A stretch of DNA of 64,000 nt from Odontocerum albicorne (lineage: Eukaryota; Arthropoda; Insecta; Trichoptera; Odontoceridae). The translations under genes and the position numbers were made by a program. The notes beneath the pieces were generated by a model, which was not told where the DNA came from, did not search any database, and saw only the letters and a list, made by a program, of their open reading frames with translations. The stretch covers positions 53,330,034 to 53,394,033 of the forward strand of contig OX463842.1 in NCBI GenBank assembly GCA_949825065.1, in the 5' to 3' direction. Within the stretch, counting starts at the first letter, position 1, and each line of letters starts with the position of its first letter. Positions 1 to 12,437 of this stretch are shown here, one piece after another.

Positions 1-1126
1 TATAAACACGTGTGACATTTGTATAAAAATAAAAGTACAAAAAAGTACAAAAAAAAACAAACAAAAAAAATCAAAATCAAGTTTTTTATAAATAACACAA
101 AAAATAAATTCAAGCATAGCACTAAACTTATGAGTCTTTTCCTGAAGGAATTGAGTGACACGTAAAAAATGTCAAGATGATGACATACACGGTTTCAAAG
201 TGAGATTGATCTACCTACCGGCATTCCCAAAGACAGGTTGGTTCGATATATAGGTTGATAGGTCTATCTATGGGTGCGCGTTGTCTCAGATAATTATTTG
301 GAACGTACACACCATGACTGTTAAAGACGGGTGGGTTAACTAGATTAATAATAGTGGACACCCAATCGAAGAGATCATGCAGTCTCTGATGATCTGTGAC
401 TAATATTCACACTATCTTATGTAGAGACAACGGAGCAATATTTACTGAACTCTTTATAGCATGAGTGAATACATAATCCCTAATGACGTTCATATTATCG
501 AGCAATAATCCGATAAATAAACCGGAGAGAGAAGTGCCCAAGAAGGAGTGTTACGAGTATTAGTGATTTGAAGCTGATGAAGGAATTATTGATAGATATT
601 TTATATCATATGTCAGTGATGGATACTTCGTAAATACTCGTGTTGACTGAAAGGAGTTTGAAAATATTGTTATAAAATATTAATGTTTTGCCCGCAACAT
701 ATTTATTTATCTTTCTTCACATTTTAAAAATAATTAACATATTACAAATATTTAAATATTTGGTAAACACTTGAATATGTTGATAAACGCTTTCCCGTCT
801 TTTTTAAACTTTTTCCACTGTGATTCGAAATATGTCAATATCCGAAGCTGTCCGATTCAGAAAAGTTAAGGTCCTTCCAACAGGCATAGCGGCTGGGAGA
901 CTCATTTTTGGTTCAGTGATTAAGCGCAGTTCCTACCAATTCAGTCTAGTTTAATTGTATAGAACGATTAATGCTTACCTAATAATACTCGTTATACTGG
1001 ATTACCCATAACTCTACCAATTATCAGAATTACGTACATCAGAAACCCGAAGATTTTTTTACACGGTTAAATATAATATTATGTCCTGATATGTCAAGTA
1101 GAAACTTTGTAAGAAAAAAACATATA
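1..1126. other. AT-rich DNA, no gene seen
   Basis: I see no coding segment with sustained reading frame or splice sites. The only marked item is a TACGAGTA octamer at 552-559. Around 840-960 there is sequence ending in 'cagtctag' that weakly resembles the interior of the TTAA element at 12.4-13.1 kb, so a decayed repeat fragment is likely. Confidence 0.5.
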
Positions 1127-2045
1127 TGTGAGACTCTCGCGCGGTAGAAGTGAAACTTCTTAGCTTCTAGGAAAAGTTGATTTTATGCATTGCTTTTTTC
1201 CATTTGTTAACGATTTTTATAACTTTTTTTTGGATTAGGAAATGGTTACGTGGAATTTAATTCAAGAAAATCTCTCTAAATTAAATAAAAATATTGTTGT
1301 GTGGAATTTAATTCAAGAAAATCTCTTAATTAAATTTAAAAAAATATAGTTTTAATAAAAAATAATAAAAATTTTAATGATAAATAATAATTTTAATAAT
1401 AATGTTAAACACTTAATAATATTGCATTAATATTTTTAAATGTTAAATAAATTAATATTTTTATGTTATTATTAATTATGAAATTGATTATTTTTAAATA
1501 TATATTTATTTATTATTATATTATTTTTATTATGTTATTTATAATATATATTATTAATAATGTTATTATTTTATATTATTGAATAATTATACGAGTATAT
1601 CATAATAATTAATTATAATATTATATATTAATAGCAAAATTATTAATATTATAATAACATATGTATATTATTATAATTATTAGTAAATATAAATTATATA
1701 TTGAGTAAATATTAAAATAAATATTAAATGAAATAAAATTAAATAATTTAATATTAAATATAAAAATAATATATAACATAAAAAAATATTTTTAGTAATA
1801 AATAATAATAATGTTAATAATAAATAATAATATTTTAAATAATAAATAATTATTTAAATAATAATATAATACACTTAATAATTTTACAAAAATATGAATT
1901 ATTATTAATAATAAATAATTATTAATATTAAAATAGTAAATAATAATTAATTAACAAATAAAATATTTAATAACAAAATAATACACCGTTTCACTTTTCG
2001 TGACGTTCATACCAATTTGATCTACCGCGCCTATAGAAGATTCAC
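1127..2045 (+). mobile_element. Interspersed repeat family R-A, copy 1 with expanded TAA-rich core
   Basis: The left end (GTGAGACTCTCGCGCGGTAG) and right end (CTACCGCGCCTATRGAAG) recur at 30321-30570. The ends share the inverted motif GCGCGGTAGA, which suggests a non-autonomous DNA element, but no clean target duplication is visible. In this copy a 50-bp direct repeat (about 1247-1325) is followed by some 650 bp of nearly pure A/T with TAATAAT motifs. The second copy has only about 100 bp there. No coding capacity is seen. The family name is unknown to me; R-A is a local label. Confidence 0.6.
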
Positions 2046-2191
2046 TTGGACAGATACCAAATTACCCCATGTCAGCACTACCCCTAGGGAAGCGTTTGCA
2101 TAAACAGGTTTACTAAGCCCACCGACATGCTCGTGTTTTGGAATTGAGAATATTTCTCAATCTAGAATACTTTAAGAAGCACTCTTATTAG

Positions 2192-2239
2192 CACAGCGAG
2201 AGCCGTTATTTGTCTCCACAAATAACGGCTCTCGCTGTG
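2192..2239. repeat. Perfect 22-bp inverted repeat with 4-nt loop
   Basis: The arms are 2192-2213 and 2218-2239, separated by CTCC. All 22 positions pair, in a neighbourhood where old repeats differ at many sites, so the structure is recent or conserved. The arm (CACAGCGAGAGCCGTTATTT...) is richer in G and C than the surroundings. Confidence 0.9.
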
Positions 2240-5200
2240 TATAGTATTGTGACACGGCGTGTGAAGAGGCGTATTGTGACACGATCAGGTGGATGTATCG
2301 AGTATTGATTACGACAGGAATAATTTGTTCGGAATATGCTTAACGAGATGGTGCTGCTGGAGAGGGTGCGGAGCAAGGGGCAGGTGATAAGGAAGAGACG
2401 CTCCGATCTGACTGTGAAAACAGAACATCATTGATTACGTCGCAAATCGTATTAAGTTGGCATCATTAATGCCGATTTAAAACCGATCAAATATCAAAAA
2501 ATATTTTTTTTTTTTATAAATGTCGTTAAAAAAAGGTTGCCGATCTGGTAAAAGAGTTCACCAGGTAATAACACCGGCATGCGTCGAGAACGTGTGCGAG
2601 GTTTTTTTCTCTCCCCATGTCGTAATGCTAACAGCACGTGTAATGACGGACCTTGATGTCCGTATCTACTTCAATGAGTATAAGCTCGAAAGCTCAATTA
2701 CTGGGACCGAAAAAAATATCGTCTCTTAGATATCCTCCTTTGTGTATCGTAATCATTAATTTAATATGCTAGAAATTACTACACAAAAGAACTATTTTGT
2801 TTATGTATGCAAATAGGTGTTTATAGCCGTATTGTAATCTTTTTCAACCAACTATATAATAGTGATGCAGATTTGTGCTAATTGCTAGGTTAACCGATAA
2901 GAAAGTTATTTCCAAAAAATATATAAAACTAATTAAAACATTAAAATACAAGTGAAATAAAAGCCAATCAAAATAAATATTTTCAAATTGTACAAACAAC
3001 TGGAAAAGCAGATGGAATGTGGGAAGCAACAGGGAAAGATGAGTTATGAAAAAACATATATCGTCATTGAAGAGAGATAAAATATATTTGTCACTGTTTG
3101 AAGCATTCCAACTGGGCTGTGAGTCTTACGGCACCCGCTAACAGGTTTCGTAGTCTGGACGGCATAACCGATATAAAGGATGACGTGGAGATGGAGAAAC
3201 AATGCACTAAAAATGCCAAAAGGCTACGCTTGATTTAATCTGTACACCGCGTTAAAAATCAAATTCCACGAATCCTGTGCGCGGCACAATTTCGGCGTTT
3301 TTTAATTTCTAAGTTTAAACGCGTACTTTGTTTAGAACCACTGATATTTGATTACAACACCAAGTAAACATGACATTCAAGTAATTTTCTGATAATGAAT
3401 AATAGTCATTACTCTTAAGGAGACTCATTAAATAAAGGAGATAAACTAAACGTTACGTAAAATAAACAAAGGAATGCTACAGATCAGATCACAGGCGTTT
3501 GTACTTCCCGCGAGGAACACGTTAAGTCAATGATCGGAGAGTCACTTAATGTTTTCGACAATAATAAAAAGGAGGCAAAACAGTTTAGGATATGTTTTAT
3601 ACATAAGTAATAGTTAACAAATTCTTGTCTTGTTTTAGTTAATTCAAGTCTCATAACAAAATATGACTCACATAGATGTCGTCATGACAAGCAGGGAAAT
3701 ATTAGAAAATTTACATATTTTGAACTTATCATGCGTCATCCAGAAAAATATATTTTAATTCATCTAGTCCTCTAGAAAAAAAGGACGAAGAGGCCCAATA
3801 ATTAAAGGAAGGGCGTAGCTGTAAAATTGAAGACAATAATATGAGAGATTAACAACGACCTTATTTAAGGATGGTGTTTACAAAGTTAACAATTAGCACC
3901 CTTAACAAAGACATTTGACAGGCGACCAAATGAAAAAGGGATGGAAACTGGTACGAATTTCCTAACAGAATGAACGGCATAGGTACATATTTCTGCAACA
4001 AAATAGACGAAAATAATACGAGGAAAGTTTTTCGTCCTTTGAAGTAAAAAATACAAAGGAAATTGTGTTCATGTAAAAAAATTGAGAGTGTATTTCAAGA
4101 GACGACGGACGGTCAGATCTGATTTTGGTGATCAATAGTCAACTGCCGGATAAGACTGGGTTTCCACTTAACCGTAGTTAAACTATCGTTGGATCAACCG
4201 TCAGCTGACCATACCATGCCCGTAGTAAGACAAGCTTGAAAACAATATTTTTTATGGTATGTAATGTCAGATTATTTAGTTACCAGCCTTCAGTTTTTTT
4301 TAAGATCGATACAAACAAGCTCACGGTCTAACTGTGGTCAACTGATAATCCAGCTTTAGATACCAGAAGGAACTTCAAAAAGTTATTCAATGTTTCATCC
4401 CTTGATCATCATATGATTGAGAATGTCGCCGACCGCGGTCTGACGGTTACCATTCACGACCGCGGTCTGACGGTTACCATTCACGCAAAACAAACGCATG
4501 CCGCAGATTTCTATTCCTGGCTGATGCAATCCCGGACTGGTGTTAACTTTTAGACATCTTAATTTATGTATTTTCTGTTGCTCATCATAAAGTCTTATAG
4601 CGTTATTATAAGTGACTCAAAAAAAGTGCCAGTGAAACAAAAGTCTGCCTAACGAAAGACTGCAGTAGATTTAACTTAATCGTCTTGAAACATTTATCTA
4701 CTTATCATTGTAACTTTGGGTTTGATCAGTCAAGACTGTGTGCTTGCTTAAGTGCAACAGCTTGCATTGAATAATTCAGTACACACACATGCGTCTTCAA
4801 TTCATAATGATGCTGACGATTATACTATATAACTGGTATAACGTATCATACAATATTATATTTAAAACACACTTTGCAATAACATTTTAGATATGTTGTG
4901 TATTCACATGTGTTCATTTTAGTGAATATTACAAACACGTGCGTTGGTGAATTGCGAGTTCCATTCCAGTGTCTCTAAACCCAAAAGATTGATTGATAGG
5001 ACCAAATAAAATGTTATAAGTGATGCTTTTCAATATATGCCCATTACCAAATTAAATATGTTGAGAACCACTATTTTAATCAATAAAATGACGTTATTAA
5101 GTTCTGTATCTTTTTTTTGTCAAATGTCATTTTTGTTTTTGGTCAAATATGAGTTAGTTAGTTAAAACTTCTCGTTATTAGGTAAAAAACTTAATTTAAG

Positions 5201-6571
5201 CATATTTAAAAGATAACGTTTTAAAGATTTACTAAAACTTGAAATAATTTTCAGAAAAATATTAATATTTTTTCTTTCTGAGAGATGGACACCTGGCGAT
5301 AAACCCACTCAATAATTACACGATTAAGTATTAATGAATAAATTAATATCTAAGTGAAAATTTTACTAACGTATGTTTAGAACCTTTAAAAATATTAACT
5401 AATTTATCATAGATGAAATATTCATGTGTCAGTAGGAAATCAATAACATCGATTTCAAAATAATTGTAACTAATTTCCTTGGAAATTGAGAATATATGGT
5501 TTGTGCTTTGTACAATTATATAGAAATTCAGAGAGAAAAAACCCTGAATCAGTTCCTTCTAATTCGTTCAATTGGCAAAAATCGTTCAAAAGAAAATAAT
5601 TAAGATTTTTTTAAATAAGTATTAAATAATACGGTTTAACGACTGTTCTCCCATACTGCAGTGCCTTAGAAAAGATCGCTTATTAAAGATTCACTAATTG
5701 GTGGCCCTTTAACGTCTTCGTATGACAGGTCGGTTATATTGTATAATCCATCACGACTGCCGGTTTAGTTGGAATGGACTGCATGATCCATTATAACTAC
5801 TAACTATGACAGCAAAAGATTTCAAAAAACCAAAATAAAAAAAAAAACCACATTCATCTCAAAATAATCCAAATATTTTACTTGTGTTTACTTTTTTTCT
5901 TAAATTGAGAGTTCTCACTTGATGTTTTCAAGTTTTTTATTATAATAAAAATAAAAGGACATTTTTATTCACAGCTTGAAAATATTATATAACAAAAATA
6001 AAGTAGAGTATAAGGGATGGAAGGTGGTGACTGGAACCATTAGGCTAGAAACTTGCCTGTAACACGTATAAGAAAAACTTATTTGTTATGAAAATCGCTG
6101 AAAACTTACCATATACAATGATCCTTTGTAGATCTTTCGATATGCGATAGTAACGATAGGCTTTAGGTAAACTGTAATGTATGTATTTGTGTAATGTTAA
6201 TATATTCAATCATAAATTTTGACAAGACTTCCCAATAAGGGGTCTTAAAATGCTTCCTAAATGTGAACTGAAATGATATCATGAAATTCAGTGTTTCATC
6301 TGATTTACGCTCTATATAATATTAAGGTTATGTTTACGATAGTAAATCATTGATTTTATTTAAATATTACTCGAGAAAACCAACATTAACCTAACCTAAC
6401 ATAACGTAACCAAAAATAAAGATTACCAATTAAATATTACACAAAAATAATATGATTTGTACTTCTTGAATATTTTTTTATCTTTACTTTTGACATAATT
6501 TAGGAAATAAAGATCAATTGATAGCGAAACTAGAACTGATTATTCGAGGTTGCTATAAAAGCAATAAATTC
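2240..6571. other. Long AT-rich stretch without a recognisable gene
   Basis: Mostly unique-looking AT-rich DNA. A segment near 2350-2438 is GC-richer and stays open from an ATG at 2350 (MVLLERVRSKGQVIRKRRSD), ending at a stop after 28 codons. It could be a decayed LINE or exon fragment, but has no splice or family support. A 27-bp direct duplication lies at 4431-4484. Nothing else is supported. Confidence 0.4.
4431..4484. repeat. Exact 27-bp tandem duplication
   Basis: Two identical adjacent copies beginning GACCGCGGTCTGACGGTTAC. The unit itself starts with the palindrome GACCGCGGTC. The identity points to a recent local duplication. Confidence 0.9.
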
Positions 6572-6692
6572 ACTAGATGCAAAGTTACGCTCGATGCAAA
6601 GTTACGCTCAACGCAATGTTACGCTAGATGCAAAGTTACGCTCGATGCAAAATTACGCTCGATGCGAAGTTACGCTAGATGCAAAGTTACGT
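6572..6692. repeat. 18-bp minisatellite, about 7 copies
   Basis: The unit is close to CTAGATGCAAAGTTACG. Copies alternate between 'ctaga', 'ctcga' and 'tcaac' starts. It directly precedes the GC-rich exon-like segment at 6870. Confidence 0.85.
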
Positions 6693-6869
6693 AGTATGTA
6701 AAATTAATGTATCATATTACGTGTAAATGATTAGGTAAATATGTATTTTTTCCATAAAATGAACGATTTCTTGAAATGAGTCAGCGTGTTGGCGGCAAGA
6801 AGAAGCCCATTGATTATTAACTTCAGGTTTCTGTACTAATATCTCCTTTATCCTTCCGTTCTGCTCCAG

Positions 6870-6957
6870 TCCCTCGAGCAGTTCATTACTGCGGGAGGTG
6901 CCTGCCCACACGGCGTCGGGAGCGGTGGAGCCGGGGAAACTGCAGGAAATCCTCGAG
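6870..6957 (+). CDS. Candidate internal exon of an unidentified host gene (88 bp)
   Basis: The segment is about 60% G+C in DNA that is otherwise about one third G+C. It is preceded by a pyrimidine tract ending in CTTCCGTTCTGCTCCAG and followed by GAG|GTACGA, close to the animal acceptor and donor consensus. After one leading base the frame is open for 29 codons and ends exactly at the donor: PSSSSLLREVPAHTASGAVE followed by PGKLQEILE. I do not recognise a family. The reverse strand is also open over this stretch and has a TTTCCTGCAG acceptor-like site, so the coding strand is not settled. A chance GC-rich patch is the alternative. Confidence 0.35.
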
Positions 6958-7344
6958 GTACGACATTTCACGTATATGACAGTTTTTTTTGCATTCATTC
7001 ATTCATACAACGCCTCTCAACAAATCGAAATTGTCGATACAGATATATTGAAGAACTTGTCCGGAAGAAACCCATTCATCGCGCATTCGAGTTTAAAACC
7101 ACTGGAGCAAGTCTGAAGTTTGGAATTCATCATTGAACGTGTTAGAAATAATAATGCACCTAAAGAGGCAACAATATTCGTACACATTTACCACGCAAGT
7201 GTTTTCACTAGACTAGACATCGATTCTGGTAAATAAATTCATTTAATATGTAAACCCCCCACGGGGTGAAAGTCAAATGTTTTACCAAAAAAGTATACTT
7301 TTTTTTTACTTTACACATCTTAGCTATCGCCCACAGCTCTTTTT

Positions 7345-7960
7345 TCATATTATGGGTCTCAGTTGCAAACAATATCCATCCGAGAATACGCGATCTCTCT
7401 GGCCGAGAGGTTCTACAGCTCTCTCTCGACTCACCCGAACCCCCTAATCAGCTCACTTACGGACTACGACGTGAACGCTAATCTCATTCACCCCAGGCCC
7501 AAACAAATGCTTCGAACGAACCCCCGACCCCCTATTCGGAACGGTAGGCGCCGAATAGTGTCCAGTGCACATACCCGCACTTCATAAGGCATCTATCATA
7601 CCTCCTTATTTATATATGTACAACTATTTTAAAGTCACAGCGTTCTCCCCCACCCCCGTCTTCGTAATATATTTATAATTATTGAAATATCTATGTCTAT
7701 GTATACATCACTATCCTTTTTTTCTCTGTATTCATATTTATCAACGCTCGTGACATATAAAAATATAAGTATATTATTATGTAACCTATATGTATCTATA
7801 ACCTTAATGTATGTACCAAACTCTATCCCTCCTCTCTATACAAAAAAAAATTCTAACACCACCACCAACCAATCCAAAATTAATTTCCCAAAGTCCGTTC
7901 TTACACAACCGATGAAGGAGTAAGGTGTCCGACAATCGGACCGACACTCCGAGAAAATCA
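7345..7960 (+). mobile_element. Jockey-like LINE, 3' end (last ~80 codons of reverse transcriptase ORF and 3' UTR)
   Basis: The frame reading 'QTISIREYAISLAERFYSSL' then 'STHPNPLISSLTDYD' matches the C-terminus of jockey-clade reverse transcriptases, where a short helix ends in the HPNPL motif. It stops at 7585-7587. About 370 bp of AT-rich 3' untranslated sequence follow. Everything 5' of this is missing, as expected for target-primed reverse transcription that aborts early. No target duplication was found. Confidence 0.7.
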
Positions 7961-8726
7961 TTAACTTGGAAGAAGCAAACAATATTCGTACAGATAAATC
8001 AAATAACTGTAAAATATGCAACACAGACGAATATTTCTTCTTATTAATCGATTCCTATTGAGTGAGCGTCACGATCTCTGTAGTTCATCGCTTATGAATC
8101 TGGAACGTATTGACTATAATGTTCCCTTTCGGTTTGTTTAGCGCAATATGATTTGTTTAGCGTAACATGATTTGTTAAGCGTAGTTACATTAAGAAGTAA
8201 CATCGACTTATATTGACTAGTTGTAAAAATGTGTCGAGGAGAGTACAGTACGTTAACTGACTCAGATATGAACATATTTAGTTCAATACTGCTAGAGTTT
8301 ATGAGGTTGGTGATTAAGTTGACTGAGTTGTTTTTTTTTCATGTTTTGTTTATAATTTGTAACATTTTCACTGACCTGCTGATATAACAAACTGTTCATG
8401 AGATGAACACTATTTAATTAGGATTTTAATCAAATACTGATTTAATTTTGTGTGAAAATCTTGATAAATTTTCTGAAAGTGTTCTTTTAAATAATTAATA
8501 AAATTAAACACAAGTGTGCCCCACCATCTAAACTATATATTCATCGTGCATTTTTAGCACCAACATTCGAATACGCTTACTGTTTTTTCTCATTTTTGCT
8601 CTCAATCTCCAGATATTCACTTCATATGAGAACATTAATAAGATTATTAATCTTTTTTGGTTGCTATCGAAATATTTTGATACTTTCGTTCCTATCGCAA
8701 TTTTCTTCAAATTTCCAGTTAACATT
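7961..8726. other. AT-rich DNA, no gene seen
   Basis: No family resemblance, array or splice-flanked open frame is visible between the jockey tail and the hairpin at 8727. Short local repeats of 'tttgttTAGCGyaayATGA' occur near 8135-8190. Confidence 0.4.
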
Positions 8727-8782
8727 ATCTCATATCCTACGAGTATGTAAATTTCTTCAAATTCTCTCGTAGGATATGAGAT
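8727..8782. repeat. 17-bp perfect inverted repeat containing half of a TACGAGTA scar
   Basis: The arms are 8727-8743 and 8766-8782 with a 22-nt spacer. Arm 1 runs through the first six bases of the TACGAGTA octamer at 8738-8745. Arm 2 carries their complement. A second octamer in the opposite orientation (TACTCGTA, 8782-8789) abuts the outer end of arm 2. Confidence 0.85.
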
Positions 8783-9061
8783 ACTCGTACATAGGCGCGT
8801 CACGCCATCAAACGTCCTTAGCGTGCGTTTCTAGCACCACCTCTCAAGCACATCTTCCTGTACTACTCCTCAAGCACATATTCTTGCACCACCCTTCAAG
8901 TACATTTTCTCATTTAAGCCCTCAGTGTCCAGGTATCCGATTTATATAATAAAAGCGAGAAGATTTTTTATGGTAACAATTGAAATGTTTTAATTCTTCC
9001 TATAGAAATTATTTATTTATTTATTTCACATACATGCATACATATATCAACACGTTATTTT

Positions 9062-9720
9062 TCTGCTGGGGTAGGTAAAGACAATAGAGTGCCAGACTTT
9101 TCTATCTCAACAAATATCCTTGACTCGCATAACTTCTTATACAACTTCTATGATTTCTCTGACGTTTCCTTACTTCAAAGTATTTTTTACTTGATCCAAC
9201 CATGCTTTCCTTGGTCTTATTTTCACACATCTACCACTCATATTTTCTCCATATATTTGTTTTGCTAGTATTTTTTCATTGATTGGTTTGACATGCCTAA
9301 ACCATCTCAGGTTCCATATATTACTCAACACATCGGAAAAAGTTTCTTTTTATTACTTCTCACTTTTTTCGTTTTCTGTCATACATTATCACCCCATATA
9401 TTTTTCTCAATGCACGCATTTATTTAGTTTTTATTTGCAGCTTATAAACGTTTTTCATGTCCACTCACATACATCAAAGTTGGTACCAAAATACTGTTGT
9501 GGTCTATCATCTTAGCATCTTAGTAGATTTTGATACTGTGTAGTTCGAGTTTACATGTTTTTGAACCTTTTAACTTTGTTTCCTATAGCTGCACACTGTT
9601 AATTGTTCTCCTTAGCTCTTTCACTATAAGAAAAATACTACCCAAATAGCAGAATTCTTGATCCAATAACAGTCCCCCATATATCGCATCAACTTTTCTT
9701 TGCACTATATTTATACATAT
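9062..9720 (-). pseudogene. LINE reverse transcriptase C-terminal remnant (lepidopteran type)
   Basis: Read on the minus strand with frameshifts and stops, it gives in order EFCYLGSIF, ILVPTLMYV, LRWFRHVKPINEKILAKQIY, SGRCVKIRPRKAWLDQV, then DIC*DRKVW..IVFTYPS near 9070-9110. This order (YLGS, VLVPTLMYG, MLRWFGHxERMxExRLTKQIY, GRPRKxxxDQI, VCKDRxxWRSVxSAYPSG) is that of the palm, thumb and C-terminal region of a LINE polymerase common in moths. The family comparison is from memory. At least five stops show it is dead. Confidence 0.7.
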
Positions 9721-10329
9721 TCGTCTTAAAATAAAAACATTTTCAAGAAACAACACTAAATACGCATCGACAAATTGTGTTATACTTTTTTAGGTTACTC
9801 TTGCAAAAAGGGGTCTATAATGTGTTTTATTTATATGTTAGACACGATTTTATGACGATTTCAATGTAATACATACATTGATACAAAAAGGTGAGGTTTC
9901 GATTAACAGTAATATTTGAGTAACAACATACATAACCAAAGTTGTAAGTCCAAGGATTGCTTGTAAAAGGATATTCTCCTGGAAGCTCTAGAAGCAGTTC
10001 GAAGAAACCCAAAGCAGGAGTTTATCCTGGAAGTGAGGTTCATTTGGGCTTGGATTTCAAATACAACTTCCGGGAAAGCTCTCTCCGCGCTTAGCGAGGC
10101 TTTCGCCCGACAGAAATAAGCAGATAAGCCTCGCTTCACTATTCAGAACATATTTACTTCTAAGTATTTTATTGATAATAGAATTAGAAAATACGTTTTT
10201 CATTCAATTTATGTGAAGTTTAACTATAAAAATCGACACTAAAGTAAAATGTACGAATGTTAGAAGATTGTGCATAGCGAGGTCTATTAATGTGGAGAGT
10301 CGATTTTATTTTCTTAAACATAGAAAAGT
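9721..10329. other. AT-rich DNA with a slightly GC-richer patch, no supported gene
   Basis: A patch near 10015-10140 is open on the minus strand (MKRGLSAYFCRAKASLSAER...) but has no convincing splice pair or family. Nothing else is visible. Confidence 0.35.
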
Positions 10330-10402
10330 TTGAAGGTATAGTATGTCCCCTCTACCTACCCTGCAAGAGGTATGAATGGTTATATGTTTGTATGTATGTA
10401 TG
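10330..10402 (+). mobile_element. LINE 3' tail fragment
   Basis: The motif CTCTACCTACCCTGCAAGAGG followed by TGTATGTATGTATG matches the extreme 3' end of the same LINE type as at 9062 (minus) and 14776 (plus). Only the last ~70 bp are recognisable. Confidence 0.5.
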
Positions 10403-10676
10403 CAAATGAAAAATAGGCCAAAATATATGTGCGTGTGGCCTCAACGTTTAATATTCTTTGAATGCTCACCAAATAGTGCTTATTCCCTATTTTTGATGAT
10501 TTCTTTTTGTCGATAACCCTGTTCTAACCAATATGAAAATACACATTAACATATAAACGTGCCTCCCTCTTTTTTTGGAGTGTTGAGAATTTTTATAGCC
10601 ACTAATGAAATAAAGATATAAAATTGTTAAGCATGATATTATTATTTTTTTTATAGTAAGAACTTCTGTGTAACAT

Positions 10677-10710
10677 AATAGAAATAGAAACTAGTGTTTC
10701 TGTTTCTATT
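10677..10710. repeat. 15-bp inverted repeat, one mismatch
   Basis: The arms 10677-10691 and 10696-10710 (AATAGAAATAGAAAC against its complement) are separated by 4 nt. AT-rich, so chance formation is less remote than for the other hairpins. Confidence 0.6.
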
Positions 10711-12324
10711 ACATATCCTGTTTTATCAATAAGCGTAATAAATTTGATATTCATGACTTTCTGAGATCTTTTTAATTTGGATTAGAAGCCATGAAAAATA
10801 ATCTTTGTTAATTTTGAAAGATAAAAGCTTTGATACGACAAACTTATTTAAGGAATGAAAGCTTAAATTGTTACAACAATATCTATCTCAATATTAAGTA
10901 CGATTAAAAAATCAGTGAATAGATGTAAATATTATTTTATTGAACACTTCATTACTAAAACAATCTAGTGGGCTTATTGGCAATATTTTCCAGCCAATCA
11001 GACTAAATTAAATAAAACAAGTTAGAGGGGGGCAAAAAATATTCAAAAGATTATTAATATTTATGAATTTAATAAACATATACATATTAAAGTAAAAGTA
11101 AGATCAGCAATCAAAGGAAAATGAAAGGAAGGGGGAGAGGAAAGAAAAATCAAGGATAAAACACGTTATATTATTGACTAGAAATTAAGAGCTTTTTCAG
11201 TCGCTTTTTAAAGCATGCCAAGGATGAAGCAAGTCTTACATTGGTTTGTAACTGGTTTCAGAGTCTCAATGCATGGATGGAAAATGACGACATAAGCAAA
11301 AAAGAGCGGTGAAGTGGGAAGGCCAATAAACAATATTTGGTATAGCTTAGGACAAATCCATGATCGGAAATATGCGGAAAATTTTCGGCGAGATAAGAAG
11401 GGGTGGCTGGATTTTTAAGGATACTGAACAATATTATACAATACAATAGTATGTGAATTTGGTATCTATTTCTCACGTTTTACCAGTTCAGCGCCATCTG
11501 GTATGATCGTACTTTCTCAGGTCAAAAATAAATCTTAGACAAACATTTCGTAGACGTTATATTATAATTTGTTCAGGTGTTCCTCCGTAATATCCGAATT
11601 AGCAAGCAGGAATCTGTGCAAAACTTTAAGGGAATAAATACTGAAATAGATATTTTGGTTTACCTCACTTAGTCGATTTCCCATTGAGAGTGTTATCCAT
11701 AGCACTCCTAGGTTTTTAACTTTAAACTAAATATCTCATATTTACTTTAATATTGCGTACATGTATTTTATTCTATTATAATTGAAGTTCTAAAATAACT
11801 TGTAAATGTTCTTCTCGTAAGTCGCTTTATCTATAATAAGACGATCTCTTTTTCACTTTGAACGGTGTTATATACACTATACACTTCCTGATAAATTGAG
11901 ATCTTTGTTTGTAATCCATTATATAAATATATTTTTCCCAGAAACATGTTGACTGAAGGAAGCAGGGTATAATAATTGAGTTGCTGAGTGGTGAGCGGTG
12001 GACAGAGAGGTGACAGCTCATCGATCATATCTCGGTGTCCCCTTGCACATTCTACTCCAGCTCCCGTTTCTGCGCGAAGTCGAATTTTCTGCTGTTTATG
12101 TGAATATTACGATGGAAGATAAATTTAAACAAAATAACAGGGGAATTTTTTTTAAGCTTTGAATCTCGAAGCAAATATCAATTTTATATTATTACTTACA
12201 GAATAAACTTTTGTCAATATGAATATAGGGTCACAGGAAGTTTATTTTCTGCTGTTTAATCATTCATACAGAATGAAAAAGTTGTGTACAAAAAAAAAGT
12301 TTTTTTTTTTTCAAAGTTCAAGTT
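10711..12324. other. AT-rich DNA, no gene seen
   Basis: There is a purine-rich run near 11100-11150. Open frames here are short, overlapping and unlike known protein families. Nothing else is supported. Confidence 0.4.
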
Positions 12325-12437
12325 CGACAATTTCCTTAGCCTAGCTGGTAAGAAACTTTACTTCCAGCCTGAGGGTGGCGTGCTCGATTCTAGTTGGAAC
12401 TTAGATTTTATTAAAAGGATTCCAGTCTGCTGTTTGC
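12325..12437 (+). mobile_element. tRNA-derived SINE head, degraded
   Basis: TAGCCTAGCTGG near 12337 fits a polymerase III A box (TRGCNNAGYNGG), and 'tgctcgattct' about 40 bp later is a degraded B box. The layout matches the better SINE copies at 59478 and 16317 but on the plus strand. It ends directly at the TTAA of the next element, which may have interrupted it. Confidence 0.5.

Noticed and set aside
2192..2239. Bacterial-type terminator or miRNA precursor
   Set aside because: No bacterial context and no T-run after the stem; a 4-nt loop on a 22-bp perfect stem does not fit a normal miRNA precursor.
2350..2438. Short coding-looking segment (MVLLERVRSKGQVIRKRRSD...)
   Set aside because: No splice sites, family or continuation; only 28 codons.
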